Shown here in pieces: positions 35,931 to 46,556 of a stretch of 64,000 nucleotides of DNA. The notes beneath the pieces were generated by a model. That model ran no database searches. It was not told where the DNA came from and saw only the letters and a list, made by a program, of their open reading frames with translations. The position numbers and the translations under genes were made by a program. The stretch is taken from positions 3,066,412 through 3,130,411 of the forward strand of contig SCFE01000007.1 of assembly GCA_004352715.1 (NCBI GenBank), written 5' to 3'. The DNA is from Hofstenia miamia. Taxonomy: Eukaryota; Xenacoelomorpha; Acoela. Position 1 is the first letter of the stretch. Each line of letters begins with the position of its first letter.

Positions 35931-36008
35931 AATAATAATAATAATAAATGTGTGCCTGGGCATGCTTGTGTCCAATAATAAAAATAATAATATTAATAAT
36001 AATAATAC
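35931..36008. repeat. AAT trinucleotide microsatellite (interrupted)
   Basis: Runs of AAT/ATA at 35931-35947 and 35975-36007. Confidence 0.9.
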
Positions 36009-36258
36009 CGGAGGCAAGTGTATGCATAGAGATGGTTTGAGGACGAGTAATGGAGATAGGATTGAGGAAGTCAAGGAGGGGTACACATACTTAGGAGTGA
36101 TAGAGAAAGCTAGAACAGATCATGAGGAAATGAAGACGGGGTTAGGAAGGGAATACAAGAAGAGAGTAAGGAAGGTATTACAGAAGATAAGAACAAAGGG
36201 TGAGGGAAAGAAATCATACCAGAGAAAAATGGAAACAGAGAGACAAACAAGGTCTTAA
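36009..36258 (+). pseudogene. LINE reverse transcriptase fragment
   Basis: The + strand frame gives DGLRTSNGDRIEEVKEGYTY, LGVIEKARTDHEEMKTGLGR and EYKKRVRKVLQKI. The GY-x-YLG-x-x-E block followed by an EYKKRVRKVL helix resembles the post-palm region of R2/NeSL-like and related LINE reverse transcriptases, where GYKYLGVLE and EYLRR-x-x-x-ILKSKL are usual. Preceded by an AAT microsatellite and cut off after about 80 residues. Dead fragment. Confidence 0.65.
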
Positions 36259-36800
36259 ATACACGATTTAATCGACCCGACTTAATCGGGCCGATTAAAT
36301 TATGTAGTTAAGGCGGAAGTTTATTGCATGCACCCAAGTTTTTACTAATTTTAAATAATGAAACGAATAAACATATTTTATATAACTTTAATTAGTTAAA
36401 AATTATATTTTTAAGCATTGAATAACATTATTTGAAAAATTCTTCAAACATTTTTGCTTAATTTCTACAGTTGGCTGCTTTGAGTTGCTCACTGTGACAA
36501 AACGACTATTTAGGATATACCTAGTATCATAGAGTTCAGATATTATGATTTTATTGCAGAATTCCATGCGAGTATATACAAAAATAAATTTCGTTTTGGA
36601 GCTTGGTGAATTATCTTACAGCGTATTATAACAAACAAGGATTTTAATTCCAAATTCAAACAGTTGTCAATAATTAAAGCTAAACTTACAATCTCGATAG
36701 GTAATTCAGAATTGGAATTGTCCGATATTTTAGGCCAAGTCCTGGGCCAGCCCAATGCAGTTTAGGCCCAGACCCGGCCCGCCCCAAATTATTCTCCTCT
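36250..36800 (+). repeat. GGGC-ended repeat, full copy
   Basis: Starts ATTTAATCGACCCGACTTAA then CGGGCCGATTAAATTATGTA and ends with GCCCAGACCCGGCCCGCCCC. The interior is very AT-rich. The 5' two-thirds match 10945-11400 and the 3' third matches 13640-13900. No coding capacity. A non-autonomous element is likely; its class is unknown. Confidence 0.7.
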
Positions 36801-36848
36801 TACATCATTGATGGTGTGTTTTGCTTCATTTATAATTATAAAGCGCCA

Positions 36849-37281
36849 TATATATATATATANNNNNNNNNNNNNNNNNNNNNNNNNNNNNNNNNNNNNN
36901 NNNNNNNNNNNNNNNNNNNNNNNNNNNNNNNNNNNNNNNNNNNNNNNNNNNNNNNNNNNNNNNNNNNNNNNNNNNNNNNNNNNNNNNNNNNNNNNNNNNN
37001 NNNNNNNNNNNNNNNNNNNNNNNNNNNNNNNNNNNNNNNNNNNNNNNNNNNNNNNNNNNNNNNNNNNNNNNNNNNNNNNNNNNNNNNNNNNNNNNNNNNN
37101 NNNNNNNNNNNNNNNNNNNNNNNNNNNNNNNNNNNNNNNNNNNNNNNNNNNNNNNNNNNNNNNNNNNNNNNNNNNNNNNNNNNNNNNNNNNNNNNNNNNN
37201 NNNNNNNNNNNNNNNNNNNNNNNNNNNNNNNNNNNNNNNNNNNNNNNNNNNNNNNNNNNNTATATATATATATATATATAT
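36849..37281. other. TA microsatellite with 398-N gap
   Basis: TA runs at 36849-36862 and 37261-37281 enclose the gap at 36863-37260. Confidence 0.97.
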
Positions 37282-38156
37282 TACAGAAGCAAAAGATATT
37301 TGCTTTCTAATATTTATAATTAATGGGCCAAACAATGCTAAGATTACGTTCAAAAGGAGCTAAAATGATAATTTTATTGACATTAACCAAACCAAAATTT
37401 ACAATGAAACTATAGAAAATCCTTCAAAATTCGTAAATAGTGAATTTCTCCATTGTATTGCACATGCAGTGCTGTTATATAGGTTGCAGGATGCGGATTA
37501 AGACATTAAGGAAAGCTTTCTTTGTTAACATATCATTGCATATGCTTTAGTGCACTTAGTTGATGTCCAACTCTCTGAAATGCACAAACTACAGAACATG
37601 CCTATTAAAAACACAGATTGATTGAATCAAAAAATGCATTCTGCAACTATCTAATTTTACACCACCCAAAACATGGATTTGCTTGCAATAGGCCTAAATA
37701 TACTCCCGCATATTAAAAAAACTAACAAGAACCATACTGGAAGTGGTTATTGTAACCACCCAACTAGAATATGTCGTCTGCAAATCAAAATGTGATGTAT
37801 ATCAAGAATAATAAGAAATTCTTAAATTCCTTTGCAATTGGTAGCCTCGCCCTCATTCAAAGATGATTCCATAAATATTGCAGAAATTTACACAGGCATC
37901 TTACGATGTGGTGATATGGTAGTTATTAAATCATGGTATAAAACATTGTTTTGACACCTTCATTCTTTACTATCAATATTGGTTGTTTTTGGAATTTTTG
38001 CATGGAATTTAGATGATCAGCTCTAAGGATCCAATCTAGCGCTACATTGATCAGGTAAAAGAAGGTCAGGCTACCTTTAATAATTCTGATGTATCAGGCT
38101 GCGTGTTTGCTCGATCGAAGTTACAATTTCCCACCATACACTGACTATTTACTGAT

Positions 38157-39118
38157 NNNNNNNNNNNNNNNNNNNNNNNNNNNNNNNNNNNNNNNNNNNN
38201 NNNNNNNNNNNNNNNNNNNNNNNNNNNNNNNNNNNNNNNNNNNNNNNNNNNNNNNNNNNNNNNNNNNNNNNNNNNNNNNNNNNNNNNNNNNNNNNNNNNN
38301 NNNNNNNNNNNNNNNNNNNNNNNNNNNNNNNNNNNNNNNNNNNNNNNNNNNNNNNNNNNNNNNNNNNNNNNNNNNNNNNNNNNNNNNNNNNNNNNNNNNN
38401 NNNNNNNNNNNNNNNNNNNNNNNNNNNNNNNNNNNNNNNNNNNNNNNNNNNNNNNNNNNNNNNNNNNNNNNNNNNNNNNNNNNNNNNNNNNNNNNNNNNN
38501 NNNNNNNNNNNNNNNNNNNNNNNNNNNNNNNNNNNNNNNNNNNNNNNNNNNNNNNNNNNNNNNNNNNNNNNNNNNNNNNNNNNNNNNNNNNNNNNNNNNN
38601 NNNNNNNNNNNNNNNNNNNNNNNNNNNNNNNNNNNNNNNNNNNNNNNNNNNNNNNNNNNNNNNNNNNNNNNNNNNNNNNNNNNNNNNNNNNNNNNNNNNN
38701 NNNNNNNNNNNNNNNNNNNNNNNNNNNNNNNNNNNNNNNNNNNNNNNNNNNNNNNNNNNNNNNNNNNNNNNNNNNNNNNNNNNNNNNNNNNNNNNNNNNN
38801 NNNNNNNNNNNNNNNNNNNNNNNNNNNNNNNNNNNNNNNNNNNNNNNNNNNNNNNNNNNNNNNNNNNNNNNNNNNNNNNNNNNNNNNNNNNNNNNNNNNN
38901 NNNNNNNNNNNNNNNNNNNNNNNNNNNNNNNNNNNNNNNNNNNNNNNNNNNNNNNNNNNNNNNNNNNNNNNNNNNNNNNNNNNNNNNNNNNNNNNNNNNN
39001 NNNNNNNNNNNNNNNNNNNNNNNNNNNNNNNNNNNNNNNNNNNNNNNNNNNNNNNNNNNNNNNNNNNNNNNNNNNNNNNNNNNNNNNNNNNNNNNNNNNN
39101 NNNNNNNNNNNNNNNNNN
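38157..39118. other. assembly gap (962 N)
   Basis: Run of N inside the duplicated region. Confidence 0.99.
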
Positions 39119-39555
39119 TTTGATGAGGTAAAACAAGGTTAGGCTACAAGGGCAAAATTTAATAATTCTGATGTATTAGGATGGGTATTTGCTCGATCGT
39201 TACTGTGACATAAATCTGGCTACTGTTGAATTTTTTGAATACAATTACCCACCATACAAGAACTATTTACTTATACCAATAAAAATATTTCCGCTCCATG
39301 TTTATGACAAGCGGGTCTTCGATTGGGGTTTGGAAAAGATCTCGTAAAAATAGTTGGTTCATCTTCAGCTGGATTAGAACGCTAATTTTCCACTCTGACA
39401 ATGGCATATGGCATTCTTCGAGGCGGGTTTTGAAAAGGTAGGAAAGCCTGTACTTTTCTATCAAGAACTGAACAAATAATCATGATTTTTATTTTCTCAA
39501 TACATTATTGAGACGATTAATTCCTATTGCTTATGATTATTAAAGTGTACTTTAA

Positions 39556-39760
39556 CACATTGAGTGCCATGTATCCATATATTGGATACATGTTATATCC
39601 CAAATTTGCCTGGTATCCATATAATTATTTCAGATGCTTTTATTTGTGGACTTTTAAAAGGCGATCAATGATATTTTGACATGGAATGTATTAAAAAATA
39701 AATTAAAAAAAAATTGGGCCTATTGCTCATATCAAGGATTTGGCTGTGGCAGTCAATGTG
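39556..39760. mobile_element. piggyBac-type MITE with TTAA target
   Basis: 205 bp with 14-bp inverted ends CACATTGAGTGCCA and, from the right, CACATTGACTGCCA. It is flanked by TTAA on both sides (39552-39555 and 39761-39764). The paralogous site near 18578 has a single TTAA (AATTTAAGGAAATA), the empty state. TTAA target and short ends are the piggyBac hallmark. It is non-coding and contains an internal TATCCATATATTGGATACA palindrome. Confidence 0.9.
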
Positions 39761-40245
39761 TTAAGGGAATATAAACAAGAATTAAAAAAAACGTATTTTT
39801 AAATTTAGAACATGTTTTTTGCATTTTTAAATAAAAAAACGTTTTTTTGTGAAGCAAACATTTGTCCATTTTTGAAAAAAATATTTAGCTGTTGATCAAT
39901 AAATTTCTTCTTAAATAGTTTTGAACCTTATTTCTTTTTTAGAATGAAATTTATCAACCAACTGCGAAATCATTTACTCAGCTGGAATCAAATGGAAACT
40001 TGAAACTAGCATACCATCAGACTTTAAAGCCATTTTACTAAACTATTACGGTTAATATGTAAAGAATCAGGGTCGTTTTATTTTTAGCAGGTGGTTGCAA
40101 GGCCATTTTTCATTAGTATTGGCCAGTCATATGAGGTGCCACAAGATGTGGTTTCAGGAGCCAATCAGCACACAGCCTGCCTTTCCTCCAATTAAGCAAT
40201 AAATTTGATTAATGAATAGTATCATTAATTATTTGTTGAGGGATG

Positions 40246-40297
40246 ATGCCGATCTTCCCTCAAACGAAAATGGCCATGTTAGGTTGCCAAAATAAAG
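40246..40297 (+). pseudogene. diverged first-exon copy B
   Basis: ATG at 40246 opens 17 codons, MPIFPQTKMAMLGCQNK, plus one base before a GTATGCG donor at 40298. Exon length, phase and donor are identical to exon 1 at 20239, but the peptide has diverged. The CCAAT box upstream is kept. There is no downstream exon set to splice to that I can see, so it is probably a relic or an alternative first exon of something off the readable sequence. Confidence 0.5.
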
Positions 40298-40739
40298 GTA
40301 TGCGTTATGTATATGAGTTGTATTCAGTTTATCAATTCTTAAGAGCACTTAAAGAAAATTAAAATTAAAAACGCTTTTTTAATTTAGAACTTTTTGCATT
40401 TTTTAAATATAAAGTACTCTTTGTTAACCCAACATTTGTCTATTTTTGAAAAATATTTAGCTGTTGATCAATAAATTTGTTCTTAAATAGTTTCTTAACA
40501 CTCTAGGATAAGACCTTACTTCTATTTTAAATGAAATCTATGGGGTAACTGGATTGAAATTGTAGCATACAATAACTTAAAGATTTTTTGCGGTTAATGT
40601 GGTCATTTTCAGCAGCCGGTTGCACGGCCGTTCTTCATTAGAGAACGTAGTTTCAGGAGCCAATCAGCACACAGCTCCCGATCTGGCAATTAATTTCATA
40701 GCGTTGAATAATGAATAGCGGCATTAACTGTTGCGGGCA

Positions 40740-40791
40740 ATGCCTAACTTCGCCCGAAAGAAACTCGCATTGATGAAAAACAAAAAACAAG
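40740..40791 (+). pseudogene. conserved first-exon copy C
   Basis: ATG at 40740, peptide MPNFARKKLALMKNKKQ plus one base, then a GTATTTG donor. Against exon 1 at 20239 there are eight base differences. Six are silent; the other two change IQ to MK. That pattern points to past selection on the protein. The next recognisable ovo sequence downstream is the broken exon 4 copy at 41217, so the local gene copy is incomplete. Confidence 0.6.
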
Positions 40792-40856
40792 GTATTTGTT
40801 AAGTTTATTCGTGGTATTCTGTTTATTCTATTTTTATGGATCGTATAGATTATATA

Positions 40857-40993
40857 NNNNNNNNNNNNNNNNNNNNNNNNNNNNNNNNNNNNNNNNNNNN
40901 NNNNNNNNNNNNNNNNNNNNNNNNNNNNNNNNNNNNNNNNNNNNNNNNNNNNNNNNNNNNNNNNNNNNNNNNNNNNNNNNNNNNNNNNNNNNN
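40857..40993. other. assembly gap (137 N)
   Basis: Run of N with TA repeats on both sides. Confidence 0.99.
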
Positions 40994-41027
40994 TATATAT
41001 ATATATATGTTCTAATGCTCTATCCTT

Positions 41028-42236
41028 AGAAGGATTTTTAAAATTCTTACTAGGCTAGCCAAAAAATATTTAATCATGTAAAGAAAAATGATTACTGTAG
41101 GATAATAAGTGCTAAAAAATTTCGAGGAATTTTGTAATTCATTGGACCCCAAATTTTGGGGTCACTCCAGACATCGGTGAAGGCCTTGAAGCTTATCTTT
41201 TAAACTTTTGCTTGAGTATGCGTCTTTATCAATGTGATTTATGCTCGAGTCTTTCATTCAAAGATGCTCACTCGAATTCTCAAGAAGATTTATTCTATTA
41301 AATTATGGATTCAAAGAATGATGAAGTAAACTTTATGTATGTGCATGTTTTGGGTGCTTACATGGTGGCATAGACTATTGATGTGCGGTTTCGTGCTTAC
41401 CCCTGGCTAGAAGTATTTTGTAAAACTTGCAAATATAAATATTTGCAAAAACTCAAGACGTATTTGCAAATACTATTATTTTTATTATTTTGATCTTATA
41501 ACCAATATGCAATAAAACGTTTTGAATGAGGCTTATATTGATATAAAACGTTGTAAATTTCAGAATCATAAAGTTATTATTGCTTTCACACACAGTTATT
41601 TATAATGAGAAATAGTTTGCTGTAGTTTATATATAGATGTTTGATCACTTCAAAGACAATGTTATTACACACAGTCAGGAACTCATCTAATGTGGGTGTT
41701 ACATCTTTGAATGCTTTTCTCATGACGATTTAACAAATGTTTTGATACATTTATTTTATTTCTTATTCATTTTCTAAATTTACAATGCAGTAAATCTCTC
41801 TTTCAACAATTTTTGAAATATAAATTAGAATAAGTAAGTTGTTTTCTCTGTAAATGTTGTTCTTGAGTCCCAGCCATTACAAGGGCGACAAATTATTCAT
41901 ATTTTCAAACTATTTCATTTGCTCTATTTTTTAATCTAAGTTTTAATGAACCCTAATTGGCTTTTTTAGAAACTTTTGTTAGGTCTAAATAACTATATTT
42001 AACTTTTTATCTAAGCAGTTTTCAATTTGAAAAGAGGACAGTTAAATTTTCTATTAAAGAATCTGTATTTCTATTTCTAGCCTTGAGAATATTTTTAATG
42101 TTTAGTTTTATCCAATATCATAGAAAAAGTAATATTGCCCAAGGTGTCAAATCCAAATAATTACCGAGTCAATATCAATTCTTTATCATATATTTCAGGG
42201 GTGTATCAAAATTTTCTAATGGGAAGGGGGAACATC
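41028..42236 (+). repeat. duplicated ovo 3' region
   Basis: Matches 32219-32540 (intron end and exon 4) and then 33363-33600 (3' flank). Landmarks are TTAAAATTCTTACTAGGCTA, GTGAAGGCCTTGAA, TATCAATGTGATTT, GGTCTAAATAA, GCCTTGAGAATAT and the CAGGGG start. The last coding exon region (32607-32792) is not recognisable in this copy. Confidence 0.85.
41217..41346 (+). pseudogene. ovo exon 4 pseudo-copy
   Basis: Clearly derived from exon 4 (CAATGTGATTTATGCTCGAG, AGATGCTCACTCGAATTCTC, GATTCAAAGAATGATGAAG). Several small deletions break the finger 3 frame, and the donor is changed to GCATG. Unprocessed, because intron-derived sequence precedes it, so it arose by DNA duplication and not by retroposition. 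Confidence 0.88.
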
Positions 42237-43655
42237 TTATTTGTCATCAAGTAATTGACCAAAGAAATTTTCATATTTAAAAATAGATCTTGTTTTTAAA
42301 TTATTCTGATTTTTGCTGGAAATGATTCAAAATCAGTTTTGAAAACCTTCCCTATTCTGTACAACACTGTTTCATTAAGTGTCAATCTTATTTTTGTATT
42401 CCACCAGAGAAAAAATCAAAATCAGAATGTATTTTAAATACTAATTTACTTTGTTACTTAATTAATTTTTCATTAGTCGTTTTATTGAACAGTTTTACAT
42501 TAATCTATCCTCTAATATTTTCACAAGTTTTTCAAAAGAAAGCATTATTAAAAAAATTGTAGAAATCTTTTCCAAAACTACTTCTTGCCTTTGGCCTCAT
42601 TTTGGTGTTATGATCAACATATGCTTCTAGCACTTTCTTCCCTTTCCGGACTCATTTCTGTCAATTTTACTGTTTCATTATTTCGAAAGGATTTAGCAAG
42701 AATATCTGCGGCATGTGAAATTTTGAAAATGACGAGGGTTTACCTTGTTTCCAATCAATGTAGTGAGCCCACTTAACGCAAATGTATTTATTATGCATAA
42801 AATCGACAAGGCATACAATATCTATGCCTTCATCCTGCCATAGAATAGTGAAATCAAATTTGAAGTGTTACATAATAATTTCAACATATAATTGCTAAGG
42901 CCTTGATTTTGCAATGTTGCCAAATGGCAACAAACCTATTTTCGCTAATTACAAAAGTGTGGAATTCAACTTAGAAGCAATTATTAAATAAACAATAAAT
43001 TTAGAAACAAGCTTTTCATCCAATATTTTTTATTAGGAGCTGCTTGAATTCAACGTTATGATTTTAATGGTTGAATATATAATTCTGAGGTCATCATTGA
43101 AGCACTGAGAAATTTTATTAGTAATAGAACTTCTGCTGCTACAGAATCTATTTGTAGGAACATTTCACCAGTTAATACTACGTTTCAGGAAGTGCAATAA
43201 GAATTTATCATGTATTGTATGTGGAGTTAATTGCGCGTGTGTAATTGCAATTTTTCAGTGTGTTGCCATATGGTAACACTATGCAGAAAAGGATTAAAAA
43301 CTCTAAATTATATCGATAAGCATTTCTTAAGCAATTATACCAAAATCATTGATAAACGTTACTTAGTAGTTTTAATCGTCTGTATTCATTTTCTTTTAAT
43401 CTTCTAAACTATGGAATGAATTAAGTCCCAAAATATTAATGGCACAAAAATTAAAGATATTTTACTATCCAAACAATCCCTATTAGGAATATCAAATCAA
43501 TTAAATTCATGGACAGATTTTATTTAAAATTTACACCATTTAAGTAATCGTGTATATTTATCAGTTTTTAAATATATATGTATAGTAATTTGTAGTATTG
43601 TTTCTTTGTTTTTTGTTCTTGTTTTTTTATTTGTATTGCAATAAATTTGTTTTAA
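42237..43655. other. intergenic, no gene seen
   Basis: AT-rich; nothing supported. Confidence 0.5.
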
Positions 43656-44655
43656 NNNNNNNNNNNNNNNNNNNNNNNNNNNNNNNNNNNNNNNNNNNNN
43701 NNNNNNNNNNNNNNNNNNNNNNNNNNNNNNNNNNNNNNNNNNNNNNNNNNNNNNNNNNNNNNNNNNNNNNNNNNNNNNNNNNNNNNNNNNNNNNNNNNNN
43801 NNNNNNNNNNNNNNNNNNNNNNNNNNNNNNNNNNNNNNNNNNNNNNNNNNNNNNNNNNNNNNNNNNNNNNNNNNNNNNNNNNNNNNNNNNNNNNNNNNNN
43901 NNNNNNNNNNNNNNNNNNNNNNNNNNNNNNNNNNNNNNNNNNNNNNNNNNNNNNNNNNNNNNNNNNNNNNNNNNNNNNNNNNNNNNNNNNNNNNNNNNNN
44001 NNNNNNNNNNNNNNNNNNNNNNNNNNNNNNNNNNNNNNNNNNNNNNNNNNNNNNNNNNNNNNNNNNNNNNNNNNNNNNNNNNNNNNNNNNNNNNNNNNNN
44101 NNNNNNNNNNNNNNNNNNNNNNNNNNNNNNNNNNNNNNNNNNNNNNNNNNNNNNNNNNNNNNNNNNNNNNNNNNNNNNNNNNNNNNNNNNNNNNNNNNNN
44201 NNNNNNNNNNNNNNNNNNNNNNNNNNNNNNNNNNNNNNNNNNNNNNNNNNNNNNNNNNNNNNNNNNNNNNNNNNNNNNNNNNNNNNNNNNNNNNNNNNNN
44301 NNNNNNNNNNNNNNNNNNNNNNNNNNNNNNNNNNNNNNNNNNNNNNNNNNNNNNNNNNNNNNNNNNNNNNNNNNNNNNNNNNNNNNNNNNNNNNNNNNNN
44401 NNNNNNNNNNNNNNNNNNNNNNNNNNNNNNNNNNNNNNNNNNNNNNNNNNNNNNNNNNNNNNNNNNNNNNNNNNNNNNNNNNNNNNNNNNNNNNNNNNNN
44501 NNNNNNNNNNNNNNNNNNNNNNNNNNNNNNNNNNNNNNNNNNNNNNNNNNNNNNNNNNNNNNNNNNNNNNNNNNNNNNNNNNNNNNNNNNNNNNNNNNNN
44601 NNNNNNNNNNNNNNNNNNNNNNNNNNNNNNNNNNNNNNNNNNNNNNNNNNNNNNN
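43656..44655. other. assembly gap (1000 N)
   Basis: Exactly 1000 N, nominal size. Confidence 0.99.
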
Positions 44656-44958
44656 CAAACAAATGTGATATTATCAAAAATTACTCATACCAAAAAGTGT
44701 AAACTAAATTTGAACATGAATCATGCAAATAGGCCCTAATATGGTACACTAATTAAAAGCTATTAGCAAGCTGTCAGCCAGTTACCCCCTGATCTGTCAA
44801 AAAGCGCTTTGTGAGTTATCACAATCTGTCAGAAATTCATTAGTCATCTGTCAATCAAATGGTGAGTCACTAAAAACACCCCCTTGATATCGCAGAGGTC
44901 AAAATGTCAGTTTGTGTAACAGGGCCTGCCCTATATACACTACTAACCTACCAACTTA
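44656..44958. other. no gene; CTGTCA words
   Basis: Contains repeated ATCTGTCAAAA/ATCTGTCAATC-like words (44795-44860) that recall the repeat at 45548-45726. No gene is seen. Confidence 0.4.
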
Positions 44959-44964
44959 TTATAA

Positions 44965-45395
44965 GATTAAAATACCGGGATTTGCTAATAAACAGAATTC
45001 AAGATCAAAGTTTTTTGCAAGTGTTAAGTATAAGAAAAACGTTTTAAAGAAATCCTTCATTAATGTCACCATTTGATTCTGGAATTCATTACCTAAGAAA
45101 TTAAAAATATAGAAAAATTGAAATCTTTTAAAAAAGCATTTAAAAATCTTCCTTAAGCAAAAATATATTTTTGGTAAATTATGGCTAGGATACAAATTTT
45201 ATAACAATGACTGTACTATAACTCGTTATCAAAGTATTACTATGGTAATTTATCCATAGCCTGGGAGATTTCTTTTGTAATTAATGTCAATTGTATGTAT
45301 GTGTTTTGGTAATTTAATGACGTTATTCAGATAAATTTTCAGTTATCTAATTGTTACATTTACCTGAATAAAAAATATCTTATCTTATCTTATAT
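44965..45395 (+). mobile_element. LINE 3' end with terminal microsatellite
   Basis: The + strand gives NVTIWFWNSLPKKLKI, a stop, then LLKKHLKIFLKQKYIFGKLW. The WNSLP-x-x-LK plus FK-x-LK pattern closes many non-LTR retrotransposon ORFs. About 200 bases of 3' sequence follow, ending at AATAAAAAATATCTTATCTT with repeated ATCTT units (45371-45393), as seen at 3' ends of LINEs that terminate in short tandem repeats rather than poly(A). 5'-truncated, with stops. Confidence 0.7.
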
Positions 45396-45547
45396 AAGTT
45401 TCATAACAATGGCTTCTCTTAAGCAATCTGAGAAAGTCTTTGACTTAGGTATTCATTAAAAATGTACTTAAAAAGAACATTAACTGACTGAAAAATTTCC
45501 TTAATTATCAAACTGGCCATATTTGATTGACCACTACGCCTTTTACC
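45396..45547. other. short spacer
   Basis: No feature seen. Confidence 0.4.
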
Positions 45548-45726
45548 TTCAAATTAATCTACCTAATTTTCAAATTAATCTGTCCCAAATCCAAATTTAT
45601 TTCAGTCAAATTCAAAATTAATATATGTCAATTTCAAATTAATCTAAGCTAAACTCTTATAAATCTGTCAAATGCAATTTAATTTAAGTCAAATTCTTAT
45701 TAATCTACATCCAATTCAAATTAATC
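45548..45726. repeat. imperfect 21-bp tandem repeat
   Basis: About eight and a half diverged units of a period near 21 bases, built on TTCAAATTAATCTGTCAAA. The units differ by several bases each, so the array is old. Confidence 0.7.
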
Positions 45727-46556
45727 AAATATAGAAAATCACTCTAGGACCATTCCATGTAACATATGTAGTGTGTTTTACGCACATGTTATTAAAAAAT
45801 ATGGTTGTGTTCATTACTGAAGTGATTTTTTTTTGTTTCAAAATTTGTTGACATCTTTATTAATAGTAATAAGGATCATCAATTTTATTTAGCCATAAAG
45901 TTACAAATATTGTAAAAATAAATATTTACAAATCGTATACAAAAATTTACAACTCAATCCAGTTTTGAAAAGTACGCAATTTTTGGGAAGACCTTAGTTT
46001 ATATTGAGAGGCAAGTATATTCTCCTTGTGCATTCTCTTGAAATTTCTTAAATTGGGGGAGGCTCTAATTGCTTTATCTAATCTATTCCACAATTTTCAA
46101 GTCTGTACTACAAAGGAGTTTTGGAAATTTAGACAATTAATGTTTTCTTTAAGTATGCACACACCTGCATGTTTATTGTAAATTATTGTATCTTTCAAAA
46201 ATGAAGTTGACGGAAATTAGAATTTAACTTTAAATATTTGTAAAATACTAGCAGGCTGGCATAAATTGTTGTGTATTTTGGTGACAGCATTTGAAGTTTG
46301 TCCAGTTTGTCACCAACTGCTTGTTTGCATATTTGGAACATTTCTGTAATTGACCAGTTAAATTATGTGTTAATTCGCTCCCCTTGTAGTACAGACAAGC
46401 CATTTAGTAGAGTGCATGCATAATTGTAATTGGAAGTAACGAACACATATAGGGATTGTTTATCTTTACTAATATCTTTTATTTGCTTTAAATAATGGAT
46501 CCCTGTGCCATGGATGTGTTTTTTTTGGAATTGAAAGTTGAAAAGTCAGCTGTGAA

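Larger units (their letters stand above)
37541..40850 (+). repeat. duplicated ovo 5' region, copies B and C
   Basis: 37541-38156 and 39119-40335 match copy A (17605-20570), with a 962-N gap (38157-39118) between. The segment on each side of the gap repeats the TGATGTATCAGG / TTTGCTCGATC landmarks, so part of B may itself be duplicated. Copy C (40336-40850) repeats the last third again, including CCAAT box and first exon. The order and direct orientation relative to copy A favour tandem duplication of the gene's 5' end. Confidence 0.8.

Noticed and set aside
44959-45195. 78-codon minus-strand frame
   Set aside because: It is the shadow of the LINE C-terminus on the + strand, where the WNSLP pattern lies.
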